Both the position numbers and the translations under genes were made by a program. Positions 29,477 to 39,859 of a stretch of DNA of 64,000 nucleotides are shown piece by piece (position 1 is the first letter of the stretch; each line of letters starts with the position of its first letter). Source of the DNA: Oegoconia quadripuncta (taxonomy: Eukaryota > Arthropoda > Insecta > Lepidoptera > Autostichidae); the NCBI GenBank assembly GCA_949316235.1, contig OX438744.1:38808778-38872777 (forward strand). Direction: 5' to 3'. The notes below the pieces were generated by a model. The model searched no databases. It was not told where the DNA came from and saw only the letters and a program-made list of their open reading frames with translations.

Positions 29477-29795
29477 TTTTTTTTATGCACAAGGGGTTGG
29501 TACTTGGCCTCAATCACACCTGATGTTAAATGAAGATGAGGTCGAAGGTGGAAGCTCCAACACATTTGGGGGACTGGCTATCTTATCTCTGACACAACCG
29601 GAATACAACAATGCTATTAACATTATTGCTTGGCAGCAGATTTAGATAAGATGGTGGTAGCTAGCCAGGCGGACATTTAAAATGCCCTACCACCAACCAA
29701 ACCGAGTACTTAAACATGTACCCCGCTGGGGATCGAACCCGCAACCTCCGAATCGTAAACCCAACGTTGTTTACATTGAGCCACGGAGGCGGTTA
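29477..29795 (-). repeat. SINE-A, near full length
   Basis: The minus strand has CCGCCTCCGTGGCTCAATGT, box B GGTTCGATCCCCAGCGGGG, all body blocks and the tail, with one short deletion near GTACGCTTCC. Confidence 0.8.
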
Positions 29796-29796
29796 T

Positions 29797-29965
29797 ATAA
29801 AAAAGGATTTATTCGTTACACTGGTCCACGCCTCTCGAGATGTGAGAGCTGGTGCCTACTTTGCTCAGCAGCTGAGCTTATGCACTCAGCGGGGCAATAG
29901 CGCTAGCGTACTAGGTACTATGCCTCACGGAAGCGAGTTGGACGGCGTATTTTTTCTATAAGATA
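29797..29965 (+). pseudogene. LINE-RGN C-terminal stub
   Basis: It reads DVRAGAYFAQQLSLCTQRGN then SASVLGTMPHGSELDGVFFL and a stop. A second copy on the minus strand at 53.94-54.14 kb has the same motifs, so this is the conserved C-terminus of a LINE. The frame stays open to its own stop. Confidence 0.65.
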
Positions 29966-30122
29966 TTTTCAATTGTGTTTTATAAATTTGTAGTTTCATG
30001 TGCATACGCAAATAAAATATAAAATAAATATTTAAACATTTAAAAACCAGAAAAAAGTATCTATTTACCATTCCACTTGCCTACTAAAGGTTGAAATTAA
30101 ATTCATGTAAATAATATTTATA

Positions 30123-30317
30123 GGTGACTCCACTTATGATTACGAACAACTTTCCCCAAGCAACCGTAACAGACTTCAATCAAAAATTTTGCGATTTCTC
30201 ATACAAAGTAAACCATTCTCAAACAACCTTTAGTATAGAAGACCAACAATTTTCGGCTGAATTACTATGGTATGGTTCCTAGTGGAAAGTTTATCGTAAT
30301 CAAGAATGGAGTCACCA
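30123..30317. mobile_element. foldback-J copy 2
   Basis: GGTGACTCCACTTATGATTA at the left and TAATCAAGAATGGAGTCACC at the right are inverted. CCAACAATTTTCGGCTGAAT inside matches copy 1 at 1.9 kb. Confidence 0.65.
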
Positions 30318-30404
30318 GCCGAAAATGACGACTTATCGACTAACGCCTTTTTGATCACAATGCCTACGCCGCAAAACGATCTTGAAGGATTACTCCTAAA
30401 CAGC

Positions 30405-30702
30405 TATAAGACTAAGTTTATTTAGATGATAAACATTCATGGACATGAACAGCCCGTTCGCGTAACCAAGCTATTTCACAATTAATAATGAAATATTATA
30501 ATATAAAATAATAATTAATAATTTTGTAACATATAAACCTTTTTTTTTTTGAAAAGAGCAACCTCTCGAGTTTCTTGCTTGTTCTTCTCAGGGGAAAAGT
30601 GGCTTTTGAACAAGCAGTAGCTTAAAAAATGTAAAATCTGACTATTTTAAGTGTACCCTGTGTACCTATAAAATAAAGCATTATTTGATTTTGATTTTGA
30701 AG
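30405..30702 (+). pseudogene. LINE-KIS C-terminal scrap and 3' UTR
   Basis: YLDDKHSWT and a stop are followed by a 3' UTR with AGAGCAACCTCTCGAGTTTC, GTACCCTGTGTACC and AATAAAGCATTATTTGATTT. The tail is TTTGAT-rich. Confidence 0.6.
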
Positions 30703-30941
30703 TGGCAAAATTACTAACATTTAAAAACGCCTACAAAGCAAAATGCCTCAAATCAAAACGACTTATTATTACTGCACCTCTAAATAGAGTTAATTGTAAA
30801 ATTTCTAAACATCATTATGTCTACAAAAGCAATGTGACTTTAACGGCAAACCTCTCTGTAGTAAAATTCGTATATATGATGGTTTCAGAATGGTTTACTT
30901 TGTATGGGATAATAGAAAATTTTCTGATCGAATTCGAATAT
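30703..30941. other. unassigned sequence between two LINE ends
   Basis: An 87-codon frame runs through here but has no recognisable motif and ends in a known LINE frame by accident. Confidence 0.3.
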
Positions 30942-31265
30942 GGTCCAAAATTTACCTTTAAATAAATTCAAAACCATCATAAAATAGACATTATTTACCA
31001 AAAGCTATTATAAAATTTCTGACTATCTAGATGATAAGCAAGCATGGACATAGACCGCTAGGCGATATTCAGCCTAATTATACAATATAATATAATTGTA
31101 ACCCAAACTTATTTAAAAGAGCAACCCTTCAGTTTCTTGCTCGTTCTTCTCTGGGGAGTCTGCTTTGCGAATGAGCAATAATGTCAATAATTTTAATATT
31201 AAGATAAAAAGTGTGACGTTTTCAAGTGATAATACGACTACGAAATAAATATTTTTTGACTTTTG
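30942..31265 (+). pseudogene. LINE-KIS C-terminal scrap and 3' UTR, second copy
   Basis: NLPLNKFKTIIK, a stop, then SYYKISDYLDDKQAWT, a stop, and a 3' UTR (AGAGCAACCCTTCAGTTTCT) ending TTTTTGACTTTTGAC. 5'-truncated. Confidence 0.65.
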
Positions 31266-31350
31266 ACTTTTGTTCCTTGGGGAAAGTTGTTCGTAAGAGT
31301 AGCGTCACCAGTTAATGGAAATAGCATTAATTCACCCTGTATAGTTCCCT
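31266..31350. mobile_element. foldback-J end fragment
   Basis: TTCCTTGGGGAAAGTTGTTC, GAGTAGCGTCACCAGTTAAT and TTCACCCTGTATAG match the right end of foldback-J. Confidence 0.6.
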
Positions 31351-31659
31351 ATTTTTCTTTCCAGCCACGGAAAACAACAATCGAGATTAATTTAACTTTA
31401 ATTGACACTAAAATAACCAATGATTTGTTACAAAAAAAAATATAGTTATCTGTAGATAATCGTGTGGCCTTCCACCGGTTGAACTTGGCCCAATGAGTTA
31501 GTTAATAATGTGGTAATAACTTATAAATCGATTTTCAGGTTAAGATGAGTTGTTACCAACTAAATTGTTTACAAAAATAACATAATACGTGACCTTATTG
31601 GAGGTCGTGATTTCGATTGGTTACAGGCTAGAAGGCTAAGTTGAATTAAATATGTTAAA
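31351..31659. other. unassigned sequence
   Basis: No gene or recognised repeat seen. Confidence 0.35.
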
Positions 31660-31920
31660 TATTCTTTATTGTAACAGAAATCCAAACAGTAAGGGTAGCA
31701 TGACTACACGCGTGATAAAGTATCACACGTTAAATCACGCGCATCTGTCAAAATGTTACGCCGCTAATTTTGACAGATAACCGCGTTAAAATGTGTGATA
31801 CACTATATCGTAAGTTATAATGCTACCATTGGTGATTACAAACCGAAAATATGTACAAAGGTAAGCTGATCTCTCAAGAGATCTCTTTAAGTAGACCCTT
31901 CTAAAGACACACTGGAGGTT
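31660..31920 (-). mobile_element. LINE 3' tail with an inserted MITE
   Basis: The minus strand has AGAGATCTCTTGAGAGATCA and the end TACAATAAAGAATA (as GTTACAATAAAG). It is split by the element at 31694-31827. Confidence 0.5.
31694..31827. mobile_element. 134-bp MITE
   Basis: The ends GGTAGCAT and ATGCTACC are inverted, with inner inverted blocks GTGATAAAGTATCACACG and TGTGTGATACACTATATC. No coding frame. The target duplication is not clear. Confidence 0.5.
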
Positions 31921-32001
31921 AGAAAAGTTACACGGGACAGGGAAGAACAATAATGCGGTATCAAAAACTGTTTGTAATATTATAAAGAAATAACTAAATC
32001 T

Positions 32002-32142
32002 AATTGTTGTGTTCCGGTTGTCAGAGGTAAGATAGCCAGTCCCCCAAATAAGATAGGGTTACCGGGTCAGTACGCTACCACCTTCGGCTTCGTCTTCACT
32101 TAACATCAGGTCTGATTGAGGTCAAGTGCTAACCTAAAAAAA
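32002..32142 (+). repeat. SINE-A 3' half
   Basis: TTGTTGTGTTCCGGTTGTCA, GTAAGATAGCCAGTCCCCCA and GATTGAGGTCAAGTGC followed by an A run. Confidence 0.75.
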
Positions 32143-32255
32143 CTAATATTATAAATGTGAAAGTTTGGACGTTTCTTTGTTACTCAATCAAGGTGAATTG
32201 GATGAACGGATTTGGATGAAATTTGGTATACAGGTAGAATATACCCTGGATATAC
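32143..32255 (-). repeat. repeat-E, truncated
   Basis: The reverse complement has AATTTCATCCAAATCCGTTC and ends ATTTATAATATTAGTT, a block I recognise as widespread in lepidopteran DNA (likely a LINE end). The best copy is at 42.2 kb. Confidence 0.6.
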
Positions 32256-32513
32256 AGGGTGACTGGAAATTAGTGGCGGAACCGTTAATGGGTGATAGAA
32301 TGAGGAAATTCCAGTCAATATTACTATGAGACCCACTGTCCTAAAGTTAATCCTTTCCAAGATATTCCTACTTAATTTTTTTTTACAAAAATTCCTACTT
32401 ATAATCTTAAAATAGCTATAAATCCTAAAAATTGGTCTTTCTGACCCATTTTTTTTTGTTTTGCAACAATTTTAGAATATGTTTGTTGCAAAACAAATTT
32501 ATTACTTATTTAT
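32256..32513. other. unassigned sequence with a strong hairpin
   Basis: 32455-32497 is a perfect 15-bp inverted repeat (TTTGTTTTGCAACAA and TTGTTGCAAAACAAA) with a 13-base loop. No gene. Confidence 0.55.
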
Positions 32514-32670
32514 TATTTTATCCATCCTCGACACTCCACTTATCCATCTCAACATTCTCATCTCTGCTGCATGCAATTTCCTTTCTTCCTCCTTCTTCAT
32601 GGCCCAATACCTCGATCCAAACACTACAACAGGTCCTATTACGGATTTATAAATTTTGCTTTTCGGATAA
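32514..32670 (-). pseudogene. LINE reverse-transcriptase fragment
   Basis: The minus strand reads IYKSVIGPVVVFGSRYWAMK and then AAEMRMLRWISGVSRMD. This is the conserved VxYGSExW and MRMLRW region after the catalytic domain of LINE reverse transcriptases. The frame is open over about 47 codons but both ends are gone. Confidence 0.65.
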
Positions 32671-32739
32671 TTGTGACTATTCTATCCTAAAGCTGTTGAA
32701 TTATGCACGCTTTAGGTTACATGAAGAGAACAATTGAAG

Positions 32740-33020
32740 AGGTGTTAATGATGGTAAAGGAGAAGAGATGCCTGTTAGCCACAGTTGAGAACCGATGAGG
32801 AAAGATGATAGGTCACTTGATACGACACGATATTTTTTTGAAGAACCTAATTGAGGGAAAGATTGAAGGAAAGAGAGGAAAGGGAAGACCTAGGCGTAAT
32901 TACTTTGACCAAGTGAAAGAAAAGGAGAATATCGTGTCGTACCAAGACGTTAAAACGAAGGCAGAAAGTAGAGAGACGTGGTCATTACTCCACCGACAAG
33001 AGCATAGCTCTTAAATTGAA
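32740..33020 (+). pseudogene. LINE reverse-transcriptase C-terminal fragment
   Basis: KMIGHLIRHDIFLKNLIEGK is followed by GKRGKGRPRRNYFDQV and an end near LLHRQEHSS with a stop at 33014. One stop lies upstream. It is the same general class as the minus-strand fragment just before it, so two related LINE ends sit back to back. Confidence 0.65.
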
Positions 33021-33340
33021 GAAGAAGGTTACGTGGCGTTTACCATAGGGTATAACCGCATTATCAAACTCTGTCACTGTTATTATACAGCTTTAAGGCT
33101 TTAAATAGAGTCATGGCCCCTTGCCCCACTGATCTAGTGATGACCCTAATAATCTGCGACAAAAAACACAACCATCATTGAGCATCCCTGGACGACAAAA
33201 ACTTGAAAGGTCGATTTGTCAACGACTTTTTGTCGCTAAGGCAAGGCCGGTTGTAGGTTGCTTGTGCAATTCGCCCTGAGATGGAGTTGTTAGATTCAGG
33301 TTAGACCTAAAGTTGGCAAATAGAAAACAAATAATGCATG

Positions 33341-33862
33341 TGAAATTACTATAAATCGCGTTGTCGACGAGTACGTATACTTGGGACAAATAATCCAGTT
33401 AGTTAAATTCAACTTCGCAAAGGAGGTCAATAGTCGAATCCAACTCGAAGCACGTTTTGGAAGTTACGCTTCTCGTCCCAAATACGGCAATATCTCAAGA
33501 TGAAAGTCTTTGATCAGTGTGTGTTGCCAGTGGTGTCATAATGATCTGAAACGTGGTCGCTCACTATGGGCCCCATGAGAAGACTCAAGGTCACTCAGAG
33601 GGCAATGGAGAGAGCTATGCTCGGTGTCTCCCTGCGGGATTAGAAATAAGGAAATCCGCAGGGGAACCAAGGTGACCGAAATAGCAGGAAGAATTACCAA
33701 ACTTAAGTGGCAGTGGGCGGGGCACATTGGACCGACGGTCGTTGGCGAGGAAAGTTCTCGAGTGGCGACCACGCATGATGCTGGCAGCGCAGGACCGATC
33801 GTTGTGGAGAACTTTGGGGAGGCCTTTGTCCAGCAGCCTTTCGGCTGATGAACTGATGATAA
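33341..33862 (+). pseudogene. LINE-RTE reverse-transcriptase C-terminal relic
   Basis: The best RTE copy here. In order: DEYVYLGQIIQLVKFNF, EVNSRIQLEARFGSYAS, KVFDQCVLPV, LKVTQRAMERAMLGVS, IRNKEIRRGTKVTEIAGRI, KLKWQWAGHI, and a 3' end with GCCTTTGTCCAGCAG. Frameshifts break it in at least three places. The longer open frame on the opposite strand is a shadow. Confidence 0.7.
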
Positions 33863-34011
33863 TAAATCGCAATATTTAGAAAACCTCCGACGAAACAAAT
33901 GATTTTATCATCCAGTACCTACATCAAAGCAACTATGTTATTCGCTAAATATCTTCGAAATAACTTAATCGAATTCCATCAAACACGGCCAAGAAGCTTT
34001 ATTATTATTTT

Positions 34012-34089
34012 TATGTATCAATGCAAAATTAATGTATTGCCTTTTTGTACAATAAAGTGTTTACAAACAAACAAACAAACAAACAAACA
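34012..34089 (+). mobile_element. LINE tail with CAAA repeat
   Basis: TTGCCTTTTTGTACAATAAA, then six CAAA units. It matches 28.48 kb. Confidence 0.55.
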
Positions 34090-34225
34090 TATTATTATTA
34101 AATTCTTTATTACACACAAAAATAAAATACAAAGACCATTTAACATAGATGATGAAGTGTACAAAGGCGGTCTTATCGCTGATAGCGATTTCTTCCAGAC
34201 AACCGCAGTTAAAGAAGCTTTTTAA
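34090..34225 (-). mobile_element. LINE 3' tail
   Basis: The minus strand has TGTCTGGAAGAAATCGCTAT, GATAAGACCGCCTTTGTACA and TGTAATAAAGAATTT, the same layout as tails at 44.43 and 54.74 kb. Confidence 0.5.
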
Positions 34226-34276
34226 TAAGTAGTTGGATAGTGCAAAGTAAAAGGTGAATAACTTTAGCTTTCTTAG

Positions 34277-34757
34277 AATTCAAATCATGTTCAAAGCGCC
34301 CGCAGGGGAAATAGACTTGTCCCTCCAGAACCTAAACTCGAAATATTTAGAAATAGTCCATACTACCGGTCAATACAAATATATAAAAAACTACCCAATA
34401 CCATTATAAATGAAACGAAATATACAAGTTTTTGTAAAAAATTAAAGTCTCTCCTCTTACAGAAATGCTATTATACTGTCGAAGAATACATGTCAGATAA
34501 TATAAAACTACTTTGATCTCATTATTATAAGCGTTGATCTCATAACTATAAGTACAGTACAATAATAATAATTATAATTTATAAATAGTTATCGTATAAG
34601 AATAGATAAAAAGAGTAAAATACCTAATATAGAAATAAGATAAACGCTTTTAATTAGTTTTAGGTTAATTAAATTTGCTACACCCTATAAGACAGGGTGC
34701 ATGTACTAGTTTTAAGAACTTTGCATGTAAGCATGATCGAATAAATAAATAAATCTT
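34277..34757 (+). pseudogene. LINE C-terminal domain (jockey/CR1-like) and 3' UTR
   Basis: A frame open for 79 codons ends at 34516: SARRGNRLVPPEPKLEIFRN, then SPYYRSIQIYKKLPN and KLKSLLLQKCYYTVEEYMSD. This follows the NTRR..LVPP, SP.Y....IYN.LP and KK.L...L..K.YYS..E. landmarks of such LINEs. A 3' UTR follows with an AAAT repeat at 34738-34757. It is clearly 5'-truncated but has suffered little damage since insertion. Confidence 0.7.
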
Positions 34758-34864
34758 GAACTAGCTTCCTTCTTCTTCGCCTGCGTGGCATATCTTTATC
34801 GCAGATAGATTAGACCGAAAGCGATTGCCATTAAACATGGCTAAGAATCGCCGCTAGAGACTGC

Positions 34865-34987
34865 TTTCAAATAAAAAAAACCGCATCCAAGTCGGTTCAC
34901 CAGTTTAAGAACTACGGTGCCACAGACAGACACACACACATAACTATCACACTTATAATACCCTTCTTTTTGCGTCGGGGGTTAAAA
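34865..34987 (+). repeat. dispersed repeat with GGGGGTTAAAA end
   Basis: AAGTCGGTTCACCAGTTTAA, ACTACGGTGCCACAGACAGA and TTTGCGTCGGGGGTTAAAAT are blocks I recognise from many lepidopteran sequences. Confidence 0.5.
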
Positions 34988-35539
34988 TGAAAGAGCAATC
35001 ACAAATTGGTAAAACTTATACAATACTGATAGTTCATTTGTATTTATTTGTAATAAAATGCAATCATTGACTATTATGCCGAATTCACAGTCACAGTCGT
35101 GACGTCTGGATGAAGTAACAATTAAATGGTGGATTAGTCAATCTTTAACTTCTAATAAACCTGTACGGTTCACTCTAATTTAACCCTTATCTGAAAGCGA
35201 GAAGATCACAGATGGATAAGATGGCCGACGTATTTTAATTTGAGGAAAATTTTTAATTAAATTTCCGCTGTGAATTTTGGAGGTCAACATGCACTCGTGT
35301 ACTTTTAAAACGAAACAAGTATTTTAGTTATCCGCTGGTGTTGCAGCTGAGGCGGCTGAAAATGTCCAAATAACTATACATAGAGGCATCAGGTCTCAAG
35401 ATAATTTTATCCCTTCTGGAATTGAGACTCTAGGTCCTTGGAGCACCGGAGCTCTATCACTTGATAATAGAGCTGGCGACCAGACTAGTCGACGTCTCAA
35501 GGGACAAAAGAGCCGACACTTATCATGATCATAGACTAA
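34988..35539. other. unassigned sequence
   Basis: No gene seen. AAGATGGCCGACG near 35219 is YY1-like. Confidence 0.3.
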
Positions 35540-35881
35540 GGCCCGTATTTATAAACCAATCTCAAGATTGAGAACAGTCTTGTGATCGGTCTCAAGTAAA
35601 CGTGTTGATTAATAAACCTAACTTGAGACCTGAAAAGCACGTGTATACTCAAGCAGTACTCACTTGAGAGGTGCGCCGAGTTTCACGTATTAATAAACGA
35701 AACTCAAGACTATCATTCGTTCGCTACAGAGGCGAATACTTGAGAAGTGATCTCAGCTGAGTAGACCTCACGATTGGTTTATTATTTAGCACGGAGCTTG
35801 ACATGGCGTCAACTTCTTAAGACGCATTTCAGGTGATACAGCCTCTAGACTTGTATTGAGATTAGTATATTAATACGTGCC
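35540..35881. mobile_element. MITE-P copy 2 (PIF/Harbinger-like)
   Basis: 342 bp, in reverse orientation to copy 1, with ends GGCCCGTATTTATAAACCAA and TATATTAATACGTGCC and TAA on both sides (35537-35539 and 35882-35884). Internal blocks such as TCTCAAGTAAACGTGTTGAT match copy 1 in reverse. Confidence 0.8.
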
Positions 35882-36128
35882 TAAGTATTGCCATCCAGCG
35901 AGATAATGCAGCCAGAATCTTGGGCACTCTTCCACACGGGGTTATCCCTTGCCACCTTCTAAACTAAGTGATAAGGTGACACAGGCTCTTTAGGATAGTT
36001 GTTCATGAAAAGTTTTTAGTTACTTTTGTATTTCAAAATTGGTAGTGGTAAATAATATATCGATTAGAATGTTATTTAATTACATTATATTCATCATCTC
36101 AGCCCGTACACATCCTACTACAGAGATA

Positions 36129-36399
36129 CTCCCTCCCTTTCTTGTATATGGGGGAGTATGGGTCATAGTCCACCACGCTGACCCACTGCGGGTTGGGGAC
36201 TTCACATGCCAAAGAATTTTTATTTCTCAGGCATGCAGGTTTCCTCACGATGTTTTCCTTCAACCTTTAATAGCAGGATAAACGCATATAAGTAATTAAA
36301 TTAAATTTAAAAACTCATTGGTACATGGCCTGCCTGGGAATCGAACCCGGACCTCCCAAATTGGGAAACCGCGTCTTAACCTCTGAGCCACTGACGCTC
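36129..36399 (-). repeat. SINE-D, near full length
   Basis: The minus strand has GAGCGTCAGTGGCTCAGAGG, box B GGTTCGATTCCCAGGCAGGC, TTTAATTTAATTACTTATA and GTCAGCGTGGTGGACTATGA. Confidence 0.8.
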
Positions 36400-37032
36400 A
36401 TATTAAATTTATGACATTAAAAAAATTATATGAAGAATATTACTTAAGTTATTTTTATTTTACTGATTCTCATTTAAGAGTTCGAAGACTTTTAACCTTC
36501 CTGCTTGCTAATACGTCAGCATATGTCATGGTCTGCTGACATCAGCTGTTTGGCTCCAAGTCAGTGGTGCAGCACTGGTCAGCGCCGTGTTTCGCATGGT
36601 GGCTGCGTGCGAGTCAATGACGACGGTTACTCAACTATGTCCATTGGTGGAACACAATGGAATTGGGTGTGTGTACGTGTGTGTTCACTTGTATTACTGC
36701 TTAATAATTAACTGTGATATTTACCAGGACGTAAAGAGACGTGGGTGTGTTCTCGACAGCGTGGAATAGGTTGCCGTTAAAGGCGACCAATGGATCGTGT
36801 TTCATCAGCACTAGGCTAGCACTTTTCAAACAGCCATCGACTTTGCTACTTTCTGGGCCAAACTACATTAGGTCATTATAATTTTTGCTATTGACTCGAA
36901 AATAAGAAGCACTAGGCAACATTTTTTGAAGGACATGTGGCTCCGGAGGTATCGGGCGACGTCGCCAGACTTCGTCCGACATGTCGCGCGACATCGAAGG
37001 ATTTGTACCTTGTCACCTTGTTAGATTAATAA
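36400..37032. other. unassigned sequence
   Basis: No gene or clear repeat. 36950-37010 is rich in GCGAC motifs and loosely mirrors 37145-37215, so a decayed inverted-repeat element interrupted by the SINE-B scrap is possible. Confidence 0.3.
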
Positions 37033-37098
37033 AACACACAGCGCCATCTAGTTCCACAGTAAGCAAATATAGGCTTGTGTTATGGATACCAGATGGCA
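37033..37098 (-). repeat. SINE-B 3' scrap
   Basis: ACACAGCGCCATCTAGTTCC and ATAGGCTTGTGTTATGGATA. Confidence 0.6.
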
Positions 37099-37617
37099 AT
37101 AATAATAAATCATAAGCATTAATAATCGCTTACATAAGCTGCACTAAACACTACCCTTTCCGGCGACATGATAGGACTAAGCTGATGTGGACGGAGACAA
37201 GATATCGGTCAACAAATGTCGCTTAGTGGGGACGCGGCTTAGGAGTATATTAGATGAGTGATGGACAGCACCGTCATTGGACTGAGCTTCCAATAAATCT
37301 GCGATCGCTATTCCGTCCCCATGTTGCCAGTTGGATGGTCTCTAGACTCACATGGCTGAAATAAGAAGCCACTATCGTACTACGTGTAGAAAAACCCTCC
37401 ACGTGAAATCACCAGTGTGTAGCTGGAACCGAGCTGTGAACCCACTATACCGGATCGGCTTGGTGGCTGCACACCACTGCGCCAGGACTTATGACGTGCC
37501 GTCTCGCATGATGGCCGCGTTTTAGGTTCACTGCGTTCCAGCTGACGATACCTACTTACAAAAATATCGTTGTCGTTGTTGATACTACAGAAATAAACTT
37601 CTATCACATAGCAATCG
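37099..37617. other. unassigned sequence
   Basis: No gene or recognised repeat. Confidence 0.3.
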
Positions 37618-37661
37618 GGTTAGCAAAGTAACCTGGAGTTCGATTCCGCGCTGGGGCACTT
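37618..37661 (+). repeat. tRNA-like box B scrap
   Basis: GGAGTTCGATTCCGCGCTGG looks like the box B half of a tRNA-derived SINE head; the box A half is not clear. Confidence 0.3.
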
Positions 37662-37671
37662 TTATGTGTAA

Positions 37672-37915
37672 CAGGTTAGCATTTGACCTCAATCACACCT
37701 GATGTTAAGAGAAGATGGGGTCAAAAGCCTGCTTAGTCGGAACACCCAACTCATTTGGCGGGTTGGCTATCTTATCTCAAGCTGTCAACATTGCTTTTTG
37801 GTGGCAGACTTGACTGAAAATGGTGGTAGCTAGGCAGGCGGACATTTCAGTGTGCCCTTCAAACCAAACAGAGTACTAAATCTATACCCACTGGGAGTCA
37901 AACCGGTGACCTTTT
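37672..37915 (-). repeat. SINE-A, old diverged copy
   Basis: The order of blocks is right (tail, GATAAGATAGCCAACCCGCC, body GTCCGCCTGCCTAGCTACCA) but it carries more substitutions than other copies. Confidence 0.7.
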
Positions 37916-38349
37916 GTAAAATGTTCCTTTTCCCCATCAGAAATCAAACTCGAGATAAATACACAGGCACCGCGATTCTACACCGTGACTGCGAAGTTTT
38001 TAACAAACGCCATTGAAAAGCGACAGCTAATCTAAACATGTCCTGAAGCCTGGTCGAGTAACGCCACGTGGAGCATGCTCCACTGAAGCATGCGCAGGAG
38101 TTGTTTGATTCGCTCGGTGACTGCGTGCTCACTGTGCGTCACTGGTGATCGTCGACTTAAGTTCGAACGGAAGTTATCATGTCGGATTGGTCGCATGACT
38201 TTGCGAACATTAAAGTTTGCACTCGCTAACGGGCATAGTTGTGGTCGCGAGTTCGATACCCGGCGCAGTTAGGGTCAATTAGATCACACTTAGCTCAGAA
38301 CCAGCTCAGTTTTATCAACAATGCATTAAGTATTCACCTTGTTATAATC
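37916..38349. other. unassigned sequence
   Basis: A box-B-like GGTCGCGAGTTCGATACCCG at 38232 hints at another SINE head. No gene. Confidence 0.3.
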
Positions 38350-38510
38350 CCAACTAATATTAATGCGAAAGTTTGTGTGTGTGTATAAATGTATGCATGT
38401 TTGTTACCTCTTTACGCCTAAACGGTTAGACAGATTTGGTTGAAATTTGGTTAGTAGACAGATCAGGACCTGGATGAAAATATAAGATACTTTTAATCCC
38501 GGAAAAGTAA
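38350..38510 (-). repeat. repeat-E copy
   Basis: The plus strand reads AACTAATATTAATGCGAAAG, then CGCCTAAACGGTTAGACAGA and TTTGGTTAGTAGACAGAT, the reverse of the repeat-E end. Confidence 0.55.
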
Positions 38511-38591
38511 CTGGTTCCTGTAGGATAGGTATTGTTATTGGGATTGATTTTGAGTCATAGAATGTATATTCTCCATTTGTGCAAAAAGTAA

Positions 38592-38828
38592 TAATAATAA
38601 TAAATAAATATTTCGGACACTTACACCAATCATCTAGTCCCAAACTAAGAAAGCTTGTACTATGGATACTAGATAACGGATAAACATACATAAATATTTA
38701 TATAAACATCCAAGACTCGGGAATAAATGTTCGTATTCATCATACAAACATTTACCCGTCGCGGGATTCGAACCCGCAACCGTTTGTTTCGCTGATAGGG
38801 TCACTATCCACTACACCAATCGGTCGTC
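38592..38828 (-). repeat. SINE-C, full length
   Basis: The minus strand has GACGACCGATTGGTGTAGTG, box B GGTTCGAATCCCGCGACGGG, AATGTTTGTATGATGAATAC and CTAGATGATTGGTGTAAGTG with an AAAT-rich end. Confidence 0.8.
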
Positions 38829-38867
38829 AAGTGCATTTGTATTGTATTGTTAATCGACGAATTCGAC

Positions 38868-38930
38868 TATGGTTCCTTAAGGAAAGTTGTCCGTAATCAA
38901 ATTACACGAATTCAAATTCCACCAGCATTA
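38868..38930. mobile_element. foldback-J end fragment
   Basis: ATGGTTCCTTAAGGAAAGTT and AATTACACGAATTCAAATTC match the ends of foldback-J. Confidence 0.5.
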
Positions 38931-39031
38931 ATTTAATACCCATATAATCCAATCTGATTTGGAACACATTGAAAGTACAATAGTGGATACTTTCAGTATA
39001 TCAAGGACAGACAATTACAAATTGATTAGGT

Positions 39032-39130
39032 ACAGTTGACCGCGTATAACACGTAACACTGGACCGTCTATGCGTTGTATGGGCGCACCAGCTTATACTG
39101 GCAATGTTACGTTTAACTGCAGTCAACTAT
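39032..39130. mobile_element. 99-bp MITE
   Basis: ACAGTTGACCGCGTATAACA, then CGTAACA, faces TGTTACGTTTAACTGCAGTC then AACTA. It is flanked by TA-like sequence and looks like a small Tc1/mariner-type MITE. Confidence 0.5.
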
Positions 39131-39357
39131 ACTAATAGATTTAAGAGACTGGCGTTAAACTTTTTATGGCAAAGTATGACAAAGTAGCTGCTCCAGTAAG
39201 GAGTGATTACACTCAATACGTTACATGATGTGCTGTCACTGCTATTCAGAAAATCATAAATATTACTCGGGAAGTAGAGACCACAGACTTCAATTTATGA
39301 TACTGGTACAACTCTTTCGACTCGTTCACTGTCTTTAAATTAAGTTGTTTATGCTCG
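39131..39357. other. unassigned sequence
   Basis: No gene. CTCGGGAAGTAGAGAC at 39267 recalls LINE 3' UTR text near 44.85 kb. Confidence 0.3.
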
Positions 39358-39413
39358 TTGAGGAGGGAGGCCTTTGTCCAGGAAGTCCTCCGCTGATATG
39401 ATGATGCTCGAAT
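39358..39413 (+). mobile_element. LINE-RTE tail scrap
   Basis: GGAGGCCTTTGTCCAGGAAG and CGCTGATATGATGATG. Confidence 0.5.
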
Positions 39414-39822
39414 TTGGCCTTTCTTTATTTATTAATTTTACTTGTAACTATCTACAATACCTGCTGAAGATTAGTTTTCATTACCGTTTATTTAATAATA
39501 ACGATCGAGTGTCCTTTGCTATTGAAATATAATTAACACCTTCTAACTAACACTTATGGATTTACTTGTCCGAAATAAAAATGGTTTGATTTGATTTAAT
39601 TTATGTAGTCCGTGATTTGATCATGGTACCTGCATCTAAAAGTATATCTTCATATTCCCTAGCGTGATATATATATGGACTTAATTACAATAATTATATC
39701 AGACAAGACAAAACATTATATGGACAGAATAAATCATAATTTATTCAATATATATGCGCCTTTATATAATTAATTATAATTGTACAAAGGTGTATAATTT
39801 CTATATTTGCGCAAACATATAA

Positions 39823-39825
<3 letters not shown>

Positions 39826-39859
<34 letters not shown>

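Noticed and set aside
33536..33898. 120-codon open frame on the minus strand
   Set aside because: Antisense shadow of the LINE-RTE relic, whose plus-strand motifs are clear.
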